DNA from: Actinomycetes bacterium
GTDB lineage: Bacteria > Actinomycetota > Acidimicrobiia > Acidimicrobiales > Acidimicrobilacustridaceae
NCBI GenBank assembly: GCA_029782145.1
Contig: JAKOVH010000011.1
Coordinates: 29,834 to 93,833, forward strand
Direction: 5' to 3'
Length of the DNA stretch: 64,000 bases
Part shown: in pieces, positions 28,477-37,448 of the stretch
How positions within the stretch are numbered: position 1 is the first letter of the stretch
How the letters are laid out: every line of letters starts with the position of its first letter
Translations under genes and position numbers: made by a program
The notes under the pieces: model-generated
What the model was told of the DNA's origin: nothing
The model's database searches: none
What the model saw: the letters and a program-made list of their open reading frames with translations, nothing else

Positions 28477-28510
28477 CGTGTCACCCGCGCGGGCGCCCCG
28501 CCCGCGGCGC

Positions 28511-30886
28511 TCAGCCGACCTCGTTGAGCTCGTCGACGACCCGCAGCAGGTCACCGGTGGTGGCGAAGTTCACGCCGACGATGGTGGGGAACCGGTCTCG
28601 CTCGGCCATGCAGGCCCGCACCCGGGGCATCAGCACGTCGTAGGCGTTGACGACCCGGGCCTGGGCGACGGTCGGAGCGGCGCCGGCCGGCGTGACCCAG
28701 TGGTTGACCTGGAACAGCGGCGAGGCCGGGGTGCCGCGGTTGGGCCGGCAGCTGGGGACACCGGTCCACTCGGGGCCCCATGCGAGCGTCGTGGCGCTGG
28801 GCCGCGCGGTGTCGGGCTCGACCACCGTGTCGTCGACCGCCCCGAGGTCGTAGGTGGTGCCGGTGGGGCGGTAGCCGGCGGCGCCGGGAACGAGCAGCTG
28901 CTCGGCGTCGGTGAACGTGTACGGGGTGTCCTGGAACAGCCCGTAGCCGTCGTTGTTCCACCCCGGTGGCGGTCCCGAGAACTCCGACAGCATGACGACG
29001 TTCTTGCCGGCGTCGATGATCTGGCCCAGGGTGGGCGGCGGGGCCGCGGGGTCGTACTCGTAGAGGCGGTCGGCCAGCCCGGCCTGCTCCAACACCCTCC
29101 GGGTGTCCTCGGTGGACACGTAGTTGCCGACGAACAAGATGACGACCTCGTTCGGGTGGCGGTCGAGGAAGCGCTCGACGTCCTGGAGGGCGGTCAGGAA
29201 CCGGGTGGCCCCGTACTCGCAGTAGACGTGGCAGAGGTACACGTCGCGCTTGGCCGGGTCGACCGTGGCACCGGTGGCCATGCGGGCGGCCCGCTCCGCC
29301 GTGCCCGGGGGCAGGGCCGCCTCGACGGCCCGCGGGTTCACCGCCAGCTCGGCCTGCCGGTCGGTGACCACCAGGTCCGTGCCCGTGAGGGTCACGCCCG
29401 ACGGGATGCCGTAGTGGGTCTTCACGAGCAGCGCCCTGATGCCGTACTCGAGCTGGGCCGGGATGGCGGTGCTCTGCTCGGCGAACAGCCAGCCCGCCTC
29501 GGTGCTCGACGACATCGAGTTGTGCGACCCGGGGAAGGCGACCCGGTCGATGGTCCGGTCGCACAGCTCGGCGGAGCCGTTGCAGCGCCGCTCGGCTGCC
29601 TCGGCGACGCCGGAGCGGGCGGCGGTGGTGGCCACCACGCCGACCAGCGAGACGACGAGGACGAGGGCCGCGCCGGCCGCGAGCACACGGACCACGCGGC
29701 GCTCCCGGTCGCGCTCGACGCCGGACGCGGCGCGTGCGGCCATGCGCTCGGCCGGCGTGCGGCCCACCACGGCCAGCAGCTGGACCACCCCGAGGTAGGT
29801 GACGTAGGCGCCCACCACCGCCACGGCGAGGGGCACCACGGCGTCGCGCTCGACGACGAGGACCACGCCGGCGGTGATGAACGCCGCCGCCCGCCCGACT
29901 CGCCCCGCAGGTGTGCTCGGCTGCCAGCTCCGGAAGCGCTCCTTCAGCCCGCCCCACAGCGCGCCTGCGTCCAGTGGCGTGCGTCGGGGCGCCGAGGCGG
30001 TCGCGAGCGCCGCGCCGACGACGCCGTAGCCGATCACCCAGACGCCCAGCACCTGGAGGTCGCCGACGAAGACCTCCACGCCGGCGCGCAGCGCGTCGGC
30101 GAGCGCCGGGTCCGAGACCGAGGCGGCGGCCACCCGTGGGGCCAGGACGGCGACGCCCACGAGCAGCAGGCCGGCGGCCGTCACCGCGACACCGACCTCG
30201 AGCACACCGCGCCGCCGGTCACGGTCGAGGGCGATCACGGCGATGCCGAGCACCACCGAGGCGAGCACGAGGGTGGCAGCCAGCTGGTCGAGGTCCTCGC
30301 CGGCCTGCCACAGCTGCATGCCGCGGATGTCCTCCCCGAGGTCGACGAGGAACTGGTCGAGCCCGGTCGGGATGCTGGCGGCCACGTCCGGGTTGGAGAT
30401 CTGCATGCTGGTCGCCAGCACACCGAGCGACTGGCTCAGGTTCACCGCGACGTCGTTGCCGCCCTTGGTGAAGAGCGACCGGTGCGCCTCACGCACCGCC
30501 GTGCGGAACAGCTCCTCGAACGCGGGCGTGCCGATGAGGTCGTCGACGGCGGGGCGGATGAGGGCCCGGAAGCCGGCCAGCTGCGACGGCCCGTTCTCGA
30601 TCAGCGCGTCGGTGAACCGGTCGGCGACCTCGGCGCGCACGGCCGGGGCGTCGAGCAGCTTGGTGGCGCGGTCGGCGAAGTTGTGGCCGTCGAACACGGC
30701 GTGGTCGGCCCAGAGCGCGAACAGCCCACCGGAGAGGGTGACGGCGAGCACCACCGCGAGGAGCGGGGCGACGATCCGGCGGACGTCGCGGCGGCGGCGC
30801 CGGCTCGTGGTCTCGTCGTCGCCGTCCAACCCGTCGGGCCTCCCTCTGCTCGGCCGGGCGCGACTCTGGCACAGCGGCGGGCACAC
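28511..30886 (-). CDS. Polytopic membrane protein with PI-PLC-like domain
   Basis: A 791-residue protein. Residues 1-35 are basic; a helix at about 38-59 is followed by a 140-residue extracytoplasmic helical region, then six more hydrophobic helices between about 203 and 420. The C-terminal 350 residues match a PI-PLC X-type phosphodiesterase: FPGSHNSMSS puts His455 in the position of the first catalytic His, and LCHVYC (His553) is a candidate second His. Four or more cysteines there suggest an exported domain. The likely role is hydrolysis of a phosphodiester in an envelope lipid or glycan; substrate unknown. The start could be internal to the given ATG. Confidence 0.75.
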   Translation of the reverse strand: MCPPLCQSRARPSRGRPDGLDGDDETTSRRRRRDVRRIVAPLLAVVLAVTLSGGLFALWADHAVFDGHNFADRATKLLDAPAVRAEVADRFTDALIENGPSQLAGFRALIRPAVDDLIGTPAFEELFRTAVREAHRSLFTKGGNDVAVNLSQSLGVLATSMQISNPDVAASIPTGLDQFLVDLGEDIRGMQLWQAGEDLDQLAATLVLASVVLGIAVIALDRDRRRGVLEVGVAVTAAGLLLVGVAVLAPRVAAASVSDPALADALRAGVEVFVGDLQVLGVWVIGYGVVGAALATASAPRRTPLDAGALWGGLKERFRSWQPSTPAGRVGRAAAFITAGVVLVVERDAVVPLAVAVVGAYVTYLGVVQLLAVVGRTPAERMAARAASGVERDRERRVVRVLAAGAALVLVVSLVGVVATTAARSGVAEAAERRCNGSAELCDRTIDRVAFPGSHNSMSSSTEAGWLFAEQSTAIPAQLEYGIRALLVKTHYGIPSGVTLTGTDLVVTDRQAELAVNPRAVEAALPPGTAERAARMATGATVDPAKRDVYLCHVYCEYGATRFLTALQDVERFLDRHPNEVVILFVGNYVSTEDTRRVLEQAGLADRLYEYDPAAPPPTLGQIIDAGKNVVMLSEFSGPPPGWNNDGYGLFQDTPYTFTDAEQLLVPGAAGYRPTGTTYDLGAVDDTVVEPDTARPSATTLAWGPEWTGVPSCRPNRGTPASPLFQVNHWVTPAGAAPTVAQARVVNAYDVLMPRVRACMAERDRFPTIVGVNFATTGDLLRVVDELNEVG

Positions 30887-30976
30887 TCGGACGATGTCGA
30901 CGGTGGGTCACCGGCCGCGAGCCGGCTCGGTCGGGTCCGTGGCGGTCGGAGCCCACGTCGGGGTAGCAACAGGGCC

Positions 30977-33466
30977 GTGACCCGCACCGGGGGTGCCGCC
31001 CCCTCCCCGTCGCCCTACCCGCCCCACTGGGAGTTCGACGTCGTGCTCGCCGACGGCGGGACGGTCCACATCCGGCCGATCCTGCCCAGCGACGCCGACG
31101 CCTACCTCGCCTTCTTCGAGCGGCTGTCGGCCGAGACCCGCTACTACCGCTTCTTCGGGCCCAAGCCCTCGCTCAGCCCTGCCGAGGTGGCGCGCTTCAC
31201 CACCGTCGACTTCCGTGACCGCATGGCGCTGGTGGCCTGGGCGGGCGACGACATGGTCGCCGTCGCCCGCTACGACCGGCTCCCCGACGGCGACGCCGAG
31301 GTGGCCTTCACCATCGACGACGCCCAGCAGGGCCGGGGGCTGGGCACGCTGATGCTCGAGTACCTGGCGGCCTCCGGCCGAGAGAACGGCGTGGAGCGCT
31401 TCGTCGCCGAGACCCTGCCCGGCAACGCCCGCATGCTGTCGGTGTTCCGAGACGCCGGCTACCAGGCCGTCGACCACTTCGCCGACGGCGTGGTGCAGGT
31501 CGAGTTCCCGATCGCTGCCACCGACACGGCCCGGGAGGTCGTCGAGCGGCGCGAGCACCGGGCCGAGGCCCGCTCGATCGACCGCATCCTGCGGCCCAAG
31601 TCGGTGGCGGTCATCGGAGCCAGCAGCCGGCACGGCACGGTGGGCCACCAGCTGTTCGTGAACCTGCTCGCCGGTGAGTTCGCCGGACCCGTCTACCCGG
31701 TGAACGACCACGCGCCCCACGTGGCCAGCGTGCCGGCCTACCCGTCGGTGCTCGACGTGCCGGGCGAGGTCGACCTCGCCGTGGTGGTGGTGCCCGCCGC
31801 GGCGGTGGCGGGCGTGGTCGAGCAGTGCGGGGAGAAGGGTGTCAAGGGCCTGGTCGTCGTGTCGGCCGGCTTCTCCGACAGCGGCCCCGAAGGCGAGGCC
31901 ATGCAGGCCGAGGTGCTCAACGCCGCCCGCCGCGGCGGCATGCGGATGGTGGGGCCCAACTGCCTCGGTGTCGCCAACACCGCCATCGGGCTGAACGCCA
32001 CCTTCGCCCCCCGCCGGCCACCGGTGGGACGGGTCGGGTTCCTCAGCCAGTCCGGCGCGCTCGGGATCGCCGTGCTCGACCGGGCCAGCGAGCTCGGCAT
32101 CGGCATCTCGTCGTTCGCTGCCCTGGGCGACAAGGCCGACGTGAGCGGGAACGACCTGCTGCAGTACTGGGAGGACGACCCGGCCACCGACGTGGTGCTG
32201 CTGTACCTCGAGAGCTTCGGCAACCCTCGGAAGTTCGGGCGCATCGCCCGCCGCGTCTCGCGCCGCAAGCCCATCGTGGCGGTGAAGTCGGGCCGGTCCG
32301 CGACTGCCGGCGGCGCGGAGGCCGCGGTCGACGCCCTGTTCCGCCAGGCGGGGGTGACCCGGGTGGACACCCTCGACCAGCTCTTCGACGTGGGCCAGGT
32401 GCTCGAGTCCCAGCCCCTGCCGCGGGGTGACCGGGTGGCGGTCGTGAGCAACGGCGGGGGGCCGGCGATCCTCGCCGCCGACGCGTGCGGCGGCGTGGGC
32501 CTTCGGATCGCCGGTCTCGCCGACGCCACCCGTGCCGCGCTCACCGGCGTGCTGGGGCCGCGGATCAAGGTTGACGGACCGGTCGTGCTCGAGGCGGCCG
32601 CCCCGCCGGCCCACTATGAGCACGCAGTGCGCCTGGTGCTGGCCGACCCGGGCGTCGACGCCCTCGTCGTGATCCACACCCCGCCGGTCGAGCGCCTCGC
32701 CGGCGACGTGGCCCAGGCGGTCGGCCGGGGCGCGGCCGGTGCCGACGTGCCCGTGGTCGCCGCTTTCCTCGCGGCCGGTGGGGCGCTGGCGCCCCTGGCC
32801 GGCGCCGACGGCACCGGCCGCATCCCCGTGTTCGGCTCGCCCGAGCCGGCCGTCATCGCGCTGGGCCGGGTCGCTCGGTACGCGGCCTGGCGGCGCCGCG
32901 ACCCGGGCGAGGTGCCGGCGCTGACCGACATCGACCGAGCCGGGGCTCGCGAGCTGGTGGCCGAGGTGCTCGAGCAGGGCGACAGCGGCTGGCTCGACGA
33001 GCGGAGGACGTCGCGGCTCCTCGACTGCTACGGCATCGCCCGGACGCCCGAGGCGGGCGGTCTCGCCGAGCCCGGTGGGCTCGCCACAGCGGTGGCGCTG
33101 TCGCAGGACCCCGCCTTCGGCCCGGTCGTGGGGTTGGGCATCGGAGGCGTCGAGACGGCGCTGCTGGCCGACCGGGCCTTCCGCATCGTGCCGCTCACCG
33201 ACCGCGATGCTTCGGAGCTGGTGCGGGCGCTGCACGCCAGCCCGTTGCTGTTCGGCCACGGTGGGCGCGAGCCGCTCGCCGTCGAGCTGCTCGAGGACCT
33301 GCTGGTGCGCGTGGGGCTGTTGGCCGACGATCTGCCCGAGGTCGCCGAGCTCGACCTCAACCCGGTCGTGGTCGGGCCCCGGGGCGTCGTGGTGGCCGGG
33401 GCGCGGGTGCGCGTGGAGCCGGCGCGGCCCACCGCCGACGAGCTGGTGCGGCGCCTGCGCACCTGA
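30977..33466 (+). CDS. GNAT fused to an inactive-looking acyl-CoA synthetase (Pat-like)
   Basis: 829 residues from GTG 30977. Residues about 20-180 are a GNAT domain (VHIRPILPSDADAYLAFFER; FTIDDAQQGRGLGTLML). From about 205 comes an ADP-forming acyl-CoA synthetase CoA-binding domain (RPKSVAVIGASSRHGTVGHQ; RMVGPNCLGVAN; GRVGFLSQSGALG). The loop that normally carries the phosphorylated His (SHTGA) is missing: GRSATAGGAEAAVDALFRQA skips it. The C-terminal ATP-grasp part jumps from LDCYGIARTPEAGG (about 680) to VALSQDPAFGPVV (about 706), lacking the nucleotide-binding core. So ligase activity looks lost and protein lysine acetylation is the likelier role. Confidence 0.85.
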   Translation: MTRTGGAAPSPSPYPPHWEFDVVLADGGTVHIRPILPSDADAYLAFFERLSAETRYYRFFGPKPSLSPAEVARFTTVDFRDRMALVAWAGDDMVAVARYDRLPDGDAEVAFTIDDAQQGRGLGTLMLEYLAASGRENGVERFVAETLPGNARMLSVFRDAGYQAVDHFADGVVQVEFPIAATDTAREVVERREHRAEARSIDRILRPKSVAVIGASSRHGTVGHQLFVNLLAGEFAGPVYPVNDHAPHVASVPAYPSVLDVPGEVDLAVVVVPAAAVAGVVEQCGEKGVKGLVVVSAGFSDSGPEGEAMQAEVLNAARRGGMRMVGPNCLGVANTAIGLNATFAPRRPPVGRVGFLSQSGALGIAVLDRASELGIGISSFAALGDKADVSGNDLLQYWEDDPATDVVLLYLESFGNPRKFGRIARRVSRRKPIVAVKSGRSATAGGAEAAVDALFRQAGVTRVDTLDQLFDVGQVLESQPLPRGDRVAVVSNGGGPAILAADACGGVGLRIAGLADATRAALTGVLGPRIKVDGPVVLEAAAPPAHYEHAVRLVLADPGVDALVVIHTPPVERLAGDVAQAVGRGAAGADVPVVAAFLAAGGALAPLAGADGTGRIPVFGSPEPAVIALGRVARYAAWRRRDPGEVPALTDIDRAGARELVAEVLEQGDSGWLDERRTSRLLDCYGIARTPEAGGLAEPGGLATAVALSQDPAFGPVVGLGIGGVETALLADRAFRIVPLTDRDASELVRALHASPLLFGHGGREPLAVELLEDLLVRVGLLADDLPEVAELDLNPVVVGPRGVVVAGARVRVEPARPTADELVRRLRT

Positions 33467-33655
33467 GCGTCGACGACCATCCCGCCGCTGGCGACCATCC
33501 TCACCGTAGGTGGCGGCAGGCGCGAAGATCTGCCGTACGTGTTGTCCCGAGGGCGGTCGGGCGCCTGCTCTCGCGACCCCTGGCGGGCCTGAGCGGCGTT
33601 GCGGTCGTCGCGGGAGCCAGTCGGGAGAGAGCCATTCGATGACCGAGGCCATGCG

Positions 33656-35377
33656 ATGAGCGAGCGGCCCCCTGGATGCGCCGTCGACGTCACCGACGCC
33701 GCCGAGCGGGTGCGGGCCCAGCTCGGGTCCAGGATCAACGCTCCGTTCCGCCTGCTCGCCGACCACCTGCCCATCGGCGTGTTCCTCACCGACGGGTCCC
33801 AGCGGGTCCTCTACGCCAACCGGGTGCTGTCGGAGCTGGCCGGGCACGAGCCCGACGACGCACCGCTCGAGCTCGACGCCGCCCTGGTCCACCCCGACGA
33901 CCTGGACCGGGTCGTCGCCGTGGCCCGGCGGGTGATCGAGCGGGGTGAGTCGCGCCTGGTCGACTGCCGCCTGGTCGACGGGGAGGGCTCGGCGCGCGCC
34001 GTGCGGTGCCGGCTGGCCCCCGTGCCCGACGAGGCCGGGCGGGTCGTCGGCCTGGTGGGCACCGTCGCCGACCACACCGACGTCGAGCGCCAGCTCGAGC
34101 ACCGGGCCACCCACGACGACCTGACCAACCTGCCCAACCGTGCCCTGCTGGCCGCGCACCTCGATGCCGCGCTGGCCCGCGCCGCCCTCACCCGGGCCAC
34201 CGTCGCCGTGCTGTTCGTCGGGCTCAACCGCATCGGCGTGGTCATCGACGCCCTGGGCCACGCCGCCGGCGACCGTCTGGTGCGCCAGGCGGCCCGCCGC
34301 CTGGTGGCCACCGTCGGGCCCGACGCCCTGGTCAGCCGCTTTGCCGAGGACCGCTTCGTCGTGGTGGCCGAGGACCTGCCCGGTGCCGAGGCGGCCGCCG
34401 ACCTGGCCCGGGCCGTGGTGGCGAGCATGGGCGACGCCTTCGTGATCGAGGGCGACGACGTGTTCCTCGGTGGCATCGTCGGCATCGCCATGGCCGAGAG
34501 CGGCGACGGCACCGTCGACCAGCTCGTCTCCGACGCCGGGGTCGCCCTGGCCCACGCCGCCGACGACGGCGTGCCCATCGCCGTGTTCGACGCCGAGATG
34601 CGCGCCGAGGTCGAGGCCCGCCACACCCTCGAGCGCAGCCTGCGCCGGGGCCTGGAGCGCGGCGAGTTCCTGCTCGCCTACCAGCCCATCGTCGAGCTGG
34701 CCGAGGGCCAGCTGCTCGGCTTCGAGGCGCTCGCCCGCTGGGTCGACCCGCCCGCCGCCGGCATGGGGCCGGCCCAGTTCATCCCCGCCGCCGAGGACGC
34801 GGGGCTCATCGGCGCCCTGGGCCAGGAGCTGCTGGCCCAGGCGTGCGAGCAGCTCGCGCACTGGCAGCGGGTGCGCTCCGACGTGTTCGTGTCGGTGAAC
34901 CTCTCGGCCCGCCAGCTCGCCGAGCCCGACCTCGCCCAGCGGGTCGCCGCGACCCTCGCCGACGCCGGCGCCGACCCAGCGGGGCTGCACCTCGAGATCA
35001 CCGAGACGGTGCTGCTCGACGACGTCGAGCGGGCCGTGGAGTCGCTCCACCAGCTCAAGCTCGTCGGGGTGCGCCTGTGCCTCGACGACTTCGGCACGGG
35101 CTACTCGTCGCTCACCTACCTGTGCCGGCTCCCGGTCGACGTGGTGAAGATCGACCGGTCCTTCGTCGCCGGCCTCGGCGTCTCCGACCGTGACTCCTCG
35201 GTGGTGGCCGCCATCATCGGCATGGCCGGCACCCTCGGGCACGACCTGGTGGCCGAAGGGGTCGAGACCACCGCCCAGGCCGGGCGCCTCCGGGCGCTCG
35301 GGTGCGACATGGCGCAGGGCTACCTGTTCTCGCGACCGGTCGACGCGGCCGCCGCGGCCGCCATGCTCGACGCATGA
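33656..35377 (+). CDS. PAS-GGDEF-EAL protein, probable c-di-GMP phosphodiesterase
   Basis: A 573-residue signalling protein. Residues 30-140 are a PAS domain (LLADHLPIGVFLTDGSQRVL). Residues 150-310 are a GGDEF domain whose signature is degenerate (AEDRF at 230-234 instead of GGDEF), so cyclase activity is unlikely. Residues about 325-570 are an EAL domain with EAL at 357-359, NLSARQL, LEITETVLLDD, LDDFGTGYSSLTYL and LVAEGVET, all consistent with an active phosphodiesterase. No transmembrane segment is seen, so it is cytosolic. The ATG at 33656 is chosen; a TTG at 33599 is in frame. Confidence 0.92.
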   Translation: MSERPPGCAVDVTDAAERVRAQLGSRINAPFRLLADHLPIGVFLTDGSQRVLYANRVLSELAGHEPDDAPLELDAALVHPDDLDRVVAVARRVIERGESRLVDCRLVDGEGSARAVRCRLAPVPDEAGRVVGLVGTVADHTDVERQLEHRATHDDLTNLPNRALLAAHLDAALARAALTRATVAVLFVGLNRIGVVIDALGHAAGDRLVRQAARRLVATVGPDALVSRFAEDRFVVVAEDLPGAEAAADLARAVVASMGDAFVIEGDDVFLGGIVGIAMAESGDGTVDQLVSDAGVALAHAADDGVPIAVFDAEMRAEVEARHTLERSLRRGLERGEFLLAYQPIVELAEGQLLGFEALARWVDPPAAGMGPAQFIPAAEDAGLIGALGQELLAQACEQLAHWQRVRSDVFVSVNLSARQLAEPDLAQRVAATLADAGADPAGLHLEITETVLLDDVERAVESLHQLKLVGVRLCLDDFGTGYSSLTYLCRLPVDVVKIDRSFVAGLGVSDRDSSVVAAIIGMAGTLGHDLVAEGVETTAQAGRLRALGCDMAQGYLFSRPVDAAAAAAMLDA

Positions 35378-35468
35378 CCGGCCGTCCCGGCGGCCCCACC
35401 CACGGGCGCGGCCCTGGCAGGATGAAGGCCGCCGGCCCGCTCGGCGCACGCACGAAAGGACGTGGCGG

Positions 35469-36503
35469 ATGCAGCTCGGAATGGTCGGACTCGGGCGGAT
35501 GGGCGCCAACCTGGTGCGTCGCCTGGTGCGCGACGGGCACACCTGCGTCGTCTACGACGTGAACGCCGCCGCGGTGGCGTCGCTCGCGGCCGAGAGCGAC
35601 GCCATCACCGGTGCGGTCGACCTCGACGACTTCGTGGCCGCGCTCGACGCGCCGCGCGCCGCGTGGGTGATGGTCCCGGCGGCCTTCGCCGGCGAGACGG
35701 TGATGGACATCGCCCGGCGCATGGCCCCCGGCGACATCGTCGTCGACGGCGGGAACACCTACTACCGCGACGACGTCGACCGGGCCGAGCAGCTCGCTCC
35801 CACCGGCGTCCACTACGTCGACGTCGGCACCAGCGGCGGCGTGTTCGGCCTCGAGCGCGGCTTCTGCCTCATGATCGGCGGCGAGGCCGCGCCGGTCGAG
35901 CGGCTGGCGCCGGTGTTCCGCACCATCGCACCGGGGCCCGGCGACGTCGACCGCACCCCGGGCCGCTCGGGGGAGCCGGCCCCCGAGGAGGAGGGGTGGC
36001 TGCACTGCGGCCCGGTGGGCGCCGGCCACTTCGTGAAGATGGTGCACAACGGCATCGAGTACGGCCTCATGGCGGCCTACGCCGAGGGCCTCAACATCTT
36101 GGAGCACGCCGACGCCGGGCTCCACACCCGTGAGGCCGACGCCGAGACCACCCCGCTGCGCGACCCGAAGTACTACCGCTACGAGATCGACACCACCGCG
36201 GTCGCCGAGGTGTGGCGACGAGGGAGCGTCGTCGCCTCCTGGCTGCTCGACCTCACCGCCTCGGCGCTGCTCGCCGACCCGCAGCTGTCGGGCTTCGCCG
36301 GCCGGGTGAGCGACTCCGGTGAAGGCCGCTGGACGAACCTGGCCGCCATCGACGAGGGCGTGCCCGCCCACGTGCTCACCGCCGCCCTGTACGAGCGGTT
36401 CGCGTCCCGCGGCGAGGCCGACTTCGCCGACAAGGTGCTGTCGGCGATGCGCAAGGAGTTCGGCGGCCACGACGAGAAGCCAGCGGCCGGTGGCGCCCGC
36501 TGA
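35469..36503 (+). CDS. gnd: 6-phosphogluconate dehydrogenase, short decarboxylating type
   Basis: A 344-residue enzyme. GMVGLGRMGANLVRRL is the nucleotide-binding loop, IVVDGGNTYYRDD and YVDVGTSGGVFGLERGFCLM are substrate motifs, and CGPVGAGHFVKMVHNGIEYG carries the catalytic Lys and HNGIEY. The length is that of the short GntZ/YqeC-like forms, which often use NAD. It makes ribulose 5-phosphate and CO2 in the pentose phosphate pathway. ATG 35469 has AAAGGA about 9 bases upstream. The next gene starts inside its last codons. Confidence 0.95.
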   Translation: MQLGMVGLGRMGANLVRRLVRDGHTCVVYDVNAAAVASLAAESDAITGAVDLDDFVAALDAPRAAWVMVPAAFAGETVMDIARRMAPGDIVVDGGNTYYRDDVDRAEQLAPTGVHYVDVGTSGGVFGLERGFCLMIGGEAAPVERLAPVFRTIAPGPGDVDRTPGRSGEPAPEEEGWLHCGPVGAGHFVKMVHNGIEYGLMAAYAEGLNILEHADAGLHTREADAETTPLRDPKYYRYEIDTTAVAEVWRRGSVVASWLLDLTASALLADPQLSGFAGRVSDSGEGRWTNLAAIDEGVPAHVLTAALYERFASRGEADFADKVLSAMRKEFGGHDEKPAAGGAR

Positions 36504-37440
36504 GGGGCGGGCGGCAGACGGCACCGCCTCGGTCCACTCCTTCGCCGGCGAAGCAGCCGTCACGCTCTCGGCCGGCCCGACCGAGCTCACGCTGCTCCCG
36601 GAGCTGGGCCTGCTCGGCGCGTCGCTCCGCCACCGCGGCCTCGACTACCTCGACCTCCACGGCGGGCCGGCGGCGGTGCGCACCGGCCACACCACGGGCA
36701 TGCCGCTGCTGGCGCCGTGGGCGAACCGCCTCGGCGCCACCACCTACCGGGCGGCCGGCCGGAAGGTCGAGCTGTCCGACGCCCCGGGACTCCACCTCGA
36801 CGGCAACGGCCTGCCCATCCACGGCACCCTCGTCGGCCGCGCCGGCTGGACGATGACCTCGGTGCGCACCCAACCCGGCACCGCGGGCCTCGTCGCCCGC
36901 TTCCAGGCGGGCGACGACGAGCAGGTGATGGCGTCGTTCCCCTTCCCCCACACCCTCGCCGTCGGCATCACCGTGACGCCCGGCCGGGTCACCGTGGCCA
37001 CCACCCTCGCCCCGTCGGGCCGCCGCCCGGTGCCGGTGAGCTTCGGCTGGCACCCCTACTTCCGCATCCCCGAGGCGGGGCGCGACCGGCTCCGGGTCGG
37101 GCTGCCGGCCCGGCACCGCCTCGTGCTCGATGAGCGCCAGCTGCCCACCGGCGAGGAGGTCGCCGAGGCGGCGGAGATCGTCCCGCTCGCCGACCGCAGC
37201 TTCGACGACGGCTACCGGCTGGGCCGGGATCGCCAGCTGGTCCTCTCCGGCGGGCGCCGCCGGGTCGGCGTGGCGCTCGACAAGGGGTACCCCTTCGCCC
37301 AGGTCTACGCCCCGGAGGGCCAGGACTTCGTGGCCCTCGAGCCGATGACCGCGCCCACCGACGCCCTCTCCCACGACTCGGCCCCGACCGTCGAGCCCGG
37401 TTCCACCTTCACCGCCCGCTTCGCCGTCTCGCTCACCTAG
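36490..37440 (+). CDS. Aldose 1-epimerase family protein
   Basis: About 316 residues from GTG 36490, which overlaps the end of gnd by 14 bases. Conserved features: [22 protein letters not shown] (His), [11 protein letters not shown] (catalytic His) and [14 protein letters not shown] (catalytic Glu), matching galactose mutarotase-like proteins. It interconverts alpha and beta anomers of an aldose or sugar phosphate. It sits between gnd and pgi, so a hexose or hexose-6-phosphate substrate is plausible. The start is uncertain, since no strong ribosome site is visible. Confidence 0.88.
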   Translation: MAPAEGRAADGTASVHSFAGEAAVTLSAGPTELTLLPELGLLGASLRHRGLDYLDLHGGPAAVRTGHTTGMPLLAPWANRLGATTYRAAGRKVELSDAPGLHLDGNGLPIHGTLVGRAGWTMTSVRTQPGTAGLVARFQAGDDEQVMASFPFPHTLAVGITVTPGRVTVATTLAPSGRRPVPVSFGWHPYFRIPEAGRDRLRVGLPARHRLVLDERQLPTGEEVAEAAEIVPLADRSFDDGYRLGRDRQLVLSGGRRRVGVALDKGYPFAQVYAPEGQDFVALEPMTAPTDALSHDSAPTVEPGSTFTARFAVSLT

Positions 37441-37448
37441 GAGCCCCG

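Noticed and set aside
28436..33466. A 1676-residue open frame on the plus strand
   Set aside because: Its first 847 codons are antisense to two well-supported genes and have low-complexity Gly/Arg/Val composition; only the part from GTG 30977 has protein families.
30908..35542. A 1544-residue open frame on the minus strand
   Set aside because: It is the antisense shadow of the CoA-ligase fusion, the EAL gene and gnd; repetitive composition and no recognisable domain.
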